Positions 58,881 through 64,000 of a DNA stretch of 64,000 bases are shown here, one piece after another (positions within the stretch are counted from its first letter, which is position 1; every line of letters starts with the position of its first letter). The stretch spans positions 58,725,023 to 58,789,022 of the forward strand of contig CM034300.1 of NCBI GenBank assembly GCA_019925795.1. Reading direction: 5' to 3'. Source of the stretch: Dendrobium chrysotoxum. Taxonomy: Eukaryota; Streptophyta; Magnoliopsida; Asparagales; Orchidaceae. The notes under the pieces were generated by a model. The model was not told the origin of the DNA. It searched no databases and saw nothing but the letters and a program-made list of their open reading frames with translations. A program made the position numbers and the translations under genes.

Positions 58881-61800
58881 CCCAGTTTCCCAAAATTTCC
58901 CCTAAACGGGGGAGACGCCGGGAGGCTGCCGAAATTTTGTCTGAAGAAGACAAGGACTTGAACTAAATCTAAGTGACTTAATAAAGAATTGAACTCAAGT
59001 AAAATGAAATTGAATTGAGATCAAGCTTGAATCAACTGCGGGCCATAGCAGATTTATGAATATTCAAATTTGATATGAACAACAAGACATGGGCTCAAAC
59101 TGGACTTGATTTGAACAGCAGGGGACTTTTGGACTCAAACTCAAAATCGAGCACACTTTGGACTTGAAACAAATGAGGATGAGTTTCAAATCAAGTTATA
59201 TAAAAGATGTCATAATGCTCCAAATAAAATTTTAAATCAAATGCAAGGGAACATGTGTTAGACTTGTGAAACAAGGGATTATAAGTATCACTCATTTACA
59301 AATAATGATGAAATTAGTAAAGAACATCATGATGCTCTCAATGAACACAATAATTTATCAGTGGTCATATGCAAAAAGAAAAATACAATATACTTGTAAG
59401 CAAATTCATCACACATATGCAAGTAAGAAGAGATAACACATGGTGGATGTGATGAATTCTTACAACCCTCATGCAGTCAAGCACACCAACTCGTCTACAA
59501 ACAAGACACTGTTGATGAATGTATGCAAGCATCATGCAACGAACACAATAATATTTCTATGACGAACGCAAACTCCTACGAGTCGTCCTAGGAAACTCTT
59601 CTTGTACACAAAGTTTCTACCTATGAACTATGGCATGAAATCTCCAACGAATGTCAAAGAGCCGTCATGACAATTGGAATGTAAACACTATTAAGAGACA
59701 TTCCCACAAGCAGCAACAATCCAATGTCAAACAAATGCAAGAAACATTGGCAAGTCATAGCGGTCAATATGCAGCATGTGATGAACACTACGACACTCTT
59801 ACAGTCAATAATAGTGCAGTATCAAGCAAGTATATTAGTCCCTTATAAATCAATGACAGTTGTCTTAGGGTGGCAGACCCGTCCCTACAAGTAAGTACAA
59901 TCATCATACCACCTGAGATTGGTGAAAAGTGGACATGATGCAAATACAACGATTCTCCTATAAACACATTTAGGAGATTGTAGTGAAACATGAATATCCC
60001 TTGCAAGTGAGGGAGACTGGTGTACAACGAATATGATGATTTGATACATTCAACGAGGTGTGAAATATGTGCAAGGAATATTGCAATACTCCTGCAATCA
60101 ACCATATTCAACCCTACGAGCAAATACAACTAGACGAATTTGTTTGATTGAACAAATTTGCAAAGTGAATGAGCATAAAGAAATTTGGTAGCGTCCCTAT
60201 CACCAACAACGACTCAACTCCACGAGAACACATCAATCCCCCACAAGTGGAAGAGTTCAACGATACTATCGAAAACATATTCCACATCCAACATGTTAGT
60301 CGTAACCAGAACGGATTTGACATGCAGTGGAAGTAGCGATGTGGTACATGTAGGTGTATGCAAGCGAATGCCGTTGTACACTGCATCGCGCCCAACGGAG
60401 TTAACGATCCATGTTTGGCAAATGTGCTGTTAAAGATTAATGTAAAGCATGGCACCCTAAACTTAAAATTACAAGTGGGGAATATAATTGTTGTTCCAAT
60501 CATTCCAATGGTCACAATAATTATTTCGGAATGGGTAGCTGGCGAGGATCTCCTGGGCAACCTGACGAATCTTCCATCACTACAGTTGTCAGTTCAAGAT
60601 GGTGGCCATGAATTCCTATACGAGTTCTGAGAAGAGAAAGTCATATCAAATCGCCTTTATAGATGAATGGTTATGCATCTAACACACCATCTACATGCAA
60701 ATACAAAAGAGCTATGATGAAGATAAACATCTACAAATTGCCATAGAAGATCCGTTGCACACCTAATATGCTATCCGCAAGAAAGATACGAGGGAGCTGC
60801 GGTAGATGACAACGTCTACCAGCAAAAGCAGGAGATTCGTTGGTGCACTATAATTCATCTACAAAAAGCAACCAGTAGTGCACGACAGTCTACCTGTGCA
60901 AAGCAGGGAACAATTCAGTCCAGAAGCTGCTACAATACGCCACCGGATCTGCAACTTTCATGCAAGCGGACAGAAGGCGTTTACAAATATTTTCTAAAAG
61001 TACCCCTGCACGTGTGCACTTTAATTTGTATACACATAGGTACACTAAAAGGGGAAAATATAATCATAACCCGCATGGGCCCCGGCGAGCGTGCCATTGG
61101 TATACACGTGACGTCTAGGGATGCTGCGCGGGTCAATAAATTTAAACCCGATCCTCCTAAAGCAAGCAGATAGGAGTAGACAAGGTTCAATAAATAATTA
61201 TAAAATGCCCCCAAACACCCGCATGGGCCCCGACGAGCGTGTTATTGGTACACACGTAACGTCTAGGGATGCTGCGCGGGTCAATAAGTGAATTCAATTT
61301 CGAGCCCGATCCTTCTATTCAGGTAGATAGGAGTCGACACGGCTCGAACTATTAAATAAATATACGGTCACGAGGTCGACCGAGATATTTGTTCTAAACG
61401 TTCATGTTAGGCCTTCAAGGCCTATAATCAAGAGAATTCACTAACAAGGGCATAAAGCCTACGAAACCCGATCCTCTGTCAATCACTAGACAGAGTCGAC
61501 AAGGTTCAAATAAATAAGATATAAATGACCCCATACACCCCGATGATGGCCGTGTTGAATGTAAATCTCAACCGGAGGGGTCTACACCAATCATCTCAAG
61601 TGCCTCCCAAACCCTACCAAAAATCCAAAATTCCAAAACCCCACAAAAATTTCCAAAATCCCAAACTCCTACAAAAAAATCTAAAAACTCCAAAAATATT
61701 TAAAAACTGAAACTCATCCGTTAAACCACTTAAAGCGAAATTCATCCATCCTCCGCAACGGTTTGCCGAGGTGGGCAAATTAAAATTTACTTCAGTTCGC

Positions 61801-62696
61801 AAAGAGCTAATGCCTGGTCGAAAATATCACTAGGATCCATTCTCAAACAATCTTCTGCCAGCAAGGACGTGGTACGAGTCCTCTAACCGGCAGTTTCGCC
61901 GCCAAATGGCACTGCAGGATAAACGGTTATGACTCGGGGCCCTCTGAACCAGGTGGTCGCCGCCAAATGGCACCATTATATTATGGTTATGGCCAGAGCC
62001 CGTATGCTCCCCAATGGCATCAAATCCTTGAGATATGAATCAATAGGATATGATCGATAGGGCACAAAGTCCTCTGTTAGCTAAGGTGGATTCAAATTTG
62101 TCCCCTTAGACAAACATCCACCCCAGGTCTACAAGGTACCCTTGGACGAAGCAACCCATGGCTGCCGACAAGGATCCTTCTGTCAGGTTGGGTCGACTAC
62201 CTCCTCTGACTAAGTAGACCAGGGACCACGATGGCCCGGGACGACGGAACCATGGGATCTTGATCGGGTCTATCATCCATTCCCCCACCATCCACTTTAA
62301 GTGCAAGATGGTGACATTTCCAATTTTAGATATGAAATGTCCAAATCTTCTAATCTTCCAAATTCCCAAATTCTTCAAATTTCAAACCCTTGCTGCTACT
62401 ATATGCCAGATCCACGTATCTATACGTATCTGATCGACGACTAGCCTTAATCGAAAGTTCTCTCTCTCGTTATCGGGAGGGGTAATTAACTATAGGGGCT
62501 TGCGCCTATAGGAAACCAGAACTCAGATCATAAAGTCCTCACAAAATGAGGGCGAAATCTCTGGGTAGTGTCTTACCTACTATCTCATCTGCCTTCCAAA
62601 ATTTACCTCGGAACTTAAATCGTTAAAACCCCCCCCTCGAAAAACAAAAAAAGTGCGGGTGGAGGCCGGGGCCGAATTTTCGGAGCCCACAGATTT
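58881..62696 (+). repeat. Probable long LTR of a Tat/Ogre-like gypsy element
   Basis: The interval ends one base before a Tat/Ogre-type primer site, so its right part should be LTR. The left limit is not visible: no TG start or target duplication could be fixed, and the hairpin array could belong to it. Within it, 59000-61000 is non-coding with irregular frames up to 148 codons that show no domain; 61070-61510 holds hairpin-bearing repeats. Tat-lineage LTRs several kilobases long are known. Confidence 0.5.
61070..61510 (+). repeat. Tandem units of about 150-160 bp, each with a two-stem hairpin
   Basis: CCCGCATGGGCCCCGGCGAG and a following CGTCTAGGGATGCTGCGCGG recur at 61070 and 61218. After each, and again near 61465, a hairpin appears: outer stem AACC/GGTT, CGAGCC/GGCTCG, AACC/GGTT, and inner stem CTCCTA/TAGGAG, CTTCTAT/ATAGGAG, CTCTGTC/GACAGAG in the three copies. 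The stems differ in sequence but stay complementary. Confidence 0.85.
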
Positions 62697-62697
62697 C

Positions 62698-62714
62698 TGG
62701 CGACTCCACTGGGG
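62698..62714 (+). other. Primer binding site, Tat/Ogre type (Arg-tRNA-like)
   Basis: TGGCGACTCCACTGGGG in the context GATTTC...AATG. Ogre and related Tat elements have TGGCGACTCxGCTGGGG at this place, complementary to an arginine tRNA. It marks the LTR/leader boundary and a plus-strand orientation; gag would lie beyond the right edge of the window. Confidence 0.8.
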
Positions 62715-62790
62715 AATGATTTCTCTTTCCATCTTTGGCTAGTCGTATAAATACTATAGTAGTAGCAAAAAAAATACTAATGATAATATT

Positions 62791-63090
62791 AAGATCTATA
62801 CGGTGAACATCAGGACGTGACACTTGGTCCATATATCTAAAGATCCATCACTGAAAGGTCCTGCTAAAGGGAGAAACAACCATCTATTTTAATGGTAGAG
62901 CAAAAGAACATTCAAGATATGTACGATGAACATCGGGGTGTGGCACTTTGACGCATATCCAAGAATCCATTGCCGAAAGGTCCCGACATGAACGAAAATA
63001 AATATAGAGATCAACATCTCTAGAGAAAAAAGATATGTCAAAGAATGGTGTGACATCTAGTGTATATCCCTAGAGATCCATCATTAAAGA
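62791..63090 (+). repeat. Tandem repeat of about 120 bp in the leader, three units
   Basis: Units begin AGATCTATACGGTGAACATC (62791), AGATATGTACGATGAACATC (62914) and AGATATGTCAAAGAATGG (63030), each with a GTGACAC/GTGGCAC/GTGACAT word, a TATATCTA/CATATCCA/TATATCCC word and GATCCATC. The third is shortened. Periods are 123 and 116 bp. Confidence 0.8.
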
Positions 63091-63355
63091 AATTAATCAA
63101 AAGTGGGTCCTAAATATAACCCCTACAGATATGTTCTTGATGGTCGACATCTTGAAGAATCCTCCAAGAAATCCCATCGCTTTTTGACTATATCCCCTCA
63201 AACTGAAGAAATATCATGCATAAAATTGCTCGAAGAAGTGTTGTGTTTAATGTACTGTGTATGTCATACATGTTTATTAACATATACACTTTATATTTTG
63301 AAATTCTCTTTTGTTGCAAGAATGCGTTTCAAAATCTCCCTACAGGACAGGGGGC

Positions 63356-63539
63356 ATTTTAATTATTTATTTGGGATGACATCGTGCTACGCGCCGAGAT
63401 CCCCAAATAAATATTTAAAATCACAAAATTTCAAATTTACTCCATTATGAAATGTCCCTGCGAGACAGGGGGCATTTTAAATATTTATTCGGGTCGACAT
63501 CGCGCTGCATGCCGAGATCCCCGAATAAATATTTAAAAT
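63356..63539 (+). repeat. Two tandem long hairpins with 20-bp stems
   Basis: Copy A: arms 63356-63375 and 63402-63421, 19 of 20 paired. Copy B: arms 63474-63493 (ATTTTAAATATTTATTCGGG) and 63520-63539, perfectly complementary. Both loops are 26 bases and share GACATCG and GCCGAGATC. GGACAGGGGGC / AGACAGGGGGC precedes each. Period 118 bp. They lie about 650-840 bases after the primer site, in the untranslated leader. Confidence 0.93.
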
Positions 63540-63540
63540 A

Positions 63541-64000
63541 ACCAACACAAATATTCTTTTACACTGAAGAATACAACGAATTCTTTTTAAAGTATACACA
63601 GGTGAGCTTCAAAAGATCGAGACGCCACCTCCTCCAACAAACCAAGTTTTCAAGGGTCAAAAAGGGACTTTTTTTTGCAACTACACACTAACAAATTGAG
63701 CCAGAATAACCTGAAGTCTTTCAACAGCCCGAAGCTTAAGGTTCGGGTGGGTGTAAGAGGTCGGATCCAACACGCCCAAATATGGCCGGATCGCTGGCAG
63801 CTCCGTCTACTCAACACGCCATAAGAAAGGCCGTAGTAGCGGAACCCCCACTTCGTCAACCCGTCAGTAGGGACTGTAGGAAGTACGAAGGCAAATTTGA
63901 CTCGACAAGTTCAAGTGATCGTAGTCTATCAAATTCTCCTAATTAGCCGGAGAATCAAAGTTCCAGTTGGGAAGGAGAAATCTCGAGCAACTACCAAATT
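63541..64000 (+). other. Leader or start of the first ORF of the Tat-like element
   Basis: No frame can be followed for long before the window ends. Tat/Ogre elements often carry an extra ORF before gag in this position, but nothing here proves it. Confidence 0.3.

Noticed and set aside
60114..60630. Frames of 148 codons (minus) and 90 codons (plus)
   Set aside because: Overlapping on opposite strands in presumed LTR DNA, no recognisable domain.

Overview
This is a block of plant nuclear DNA with no identifiable intact host gene. It is AT-rich and eukaryotic: long-spaced, stop-riddled reading frames, microsatellites, and layers of inserted transposable elements whose families are typical of flowering plants. 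These are Athila-like and chromovirus Ty3/gypsy, SIRE-like Ty1/copia, a Tat/Ogre-like leader, L1-type LINEs, CACTA and Mutator-like (MULE) elements, and a plant mobile domain pseudogene. The sequence does not let me name the species. Family names rest on protein motifs and element architecture that I read by eye, not on a database search.

Layout. 1-7654: an Athila-like gypsy element on the minus strand (LTR/leader, gag, protease) split by two solo LTRs. The SIRE-like one at 3210-5063 has a perfect 5-bp target duplication. 7790-9480: minus-strand L1 endonuclease fragment. 9982-11694: minus-strand chromovirus-type LTR. 12557-14282: a TA microsatellite split by a copia-type solo LTR that carries a 25-unit, 30-bp minisatellite. 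16520-21734: minus-strand MULE transposase pseudogene followed by a plant-mobile-domain pseudogene. 23732-24720: chromovirus LTR fragment with a LINE tail inserted. 24721-31429: mostly decayed LTR-like sequence with local duplications. 31430-38556: chromovirus gag-pol remnant and its 3' LTR, into which a CACTA element (35317-38184) inserted. 38893-49241: a complete SIRE-like copia element (two LTRs of about 1.83 kb, PBS, gag, pol, PPT, TSD AGCAT) sitting inside an older LINE reverse transcriptase. 49597-55790: a second SIRE-like element (LTR plus gag fragment) whose LTR was hit by a 3.1-kb LINE with a 17-bp target duplication. 55905-56515: tandem repeats of about 175 bp. 57573-58222: a broken, apparently intron-free fragment of DNA topoisomerase II. 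58223-64000: GC-richer sequence with a Tat/Ogre-type primer binding site at 62698 and several families of repeated hairpins.

Every coding remnant carries stops, frameshifts or lost catalytic residues, so nothing here should be autonomously active. Several insertions can be ordered in time by nesting, and some old reading frames can be followed across the younger insertions.

The features I would look at first are structural. They are the hairpin families in the Tat-like region (58499-58870, 61145-61506, 63356-63539), two of which show paired substitutions between copies; the clusters of 15-bp palindromes in the SIRE-like LTRs; the captured topoisomerase II fragment; and the adjacent MULE and plant mobile domain pseudogenes.
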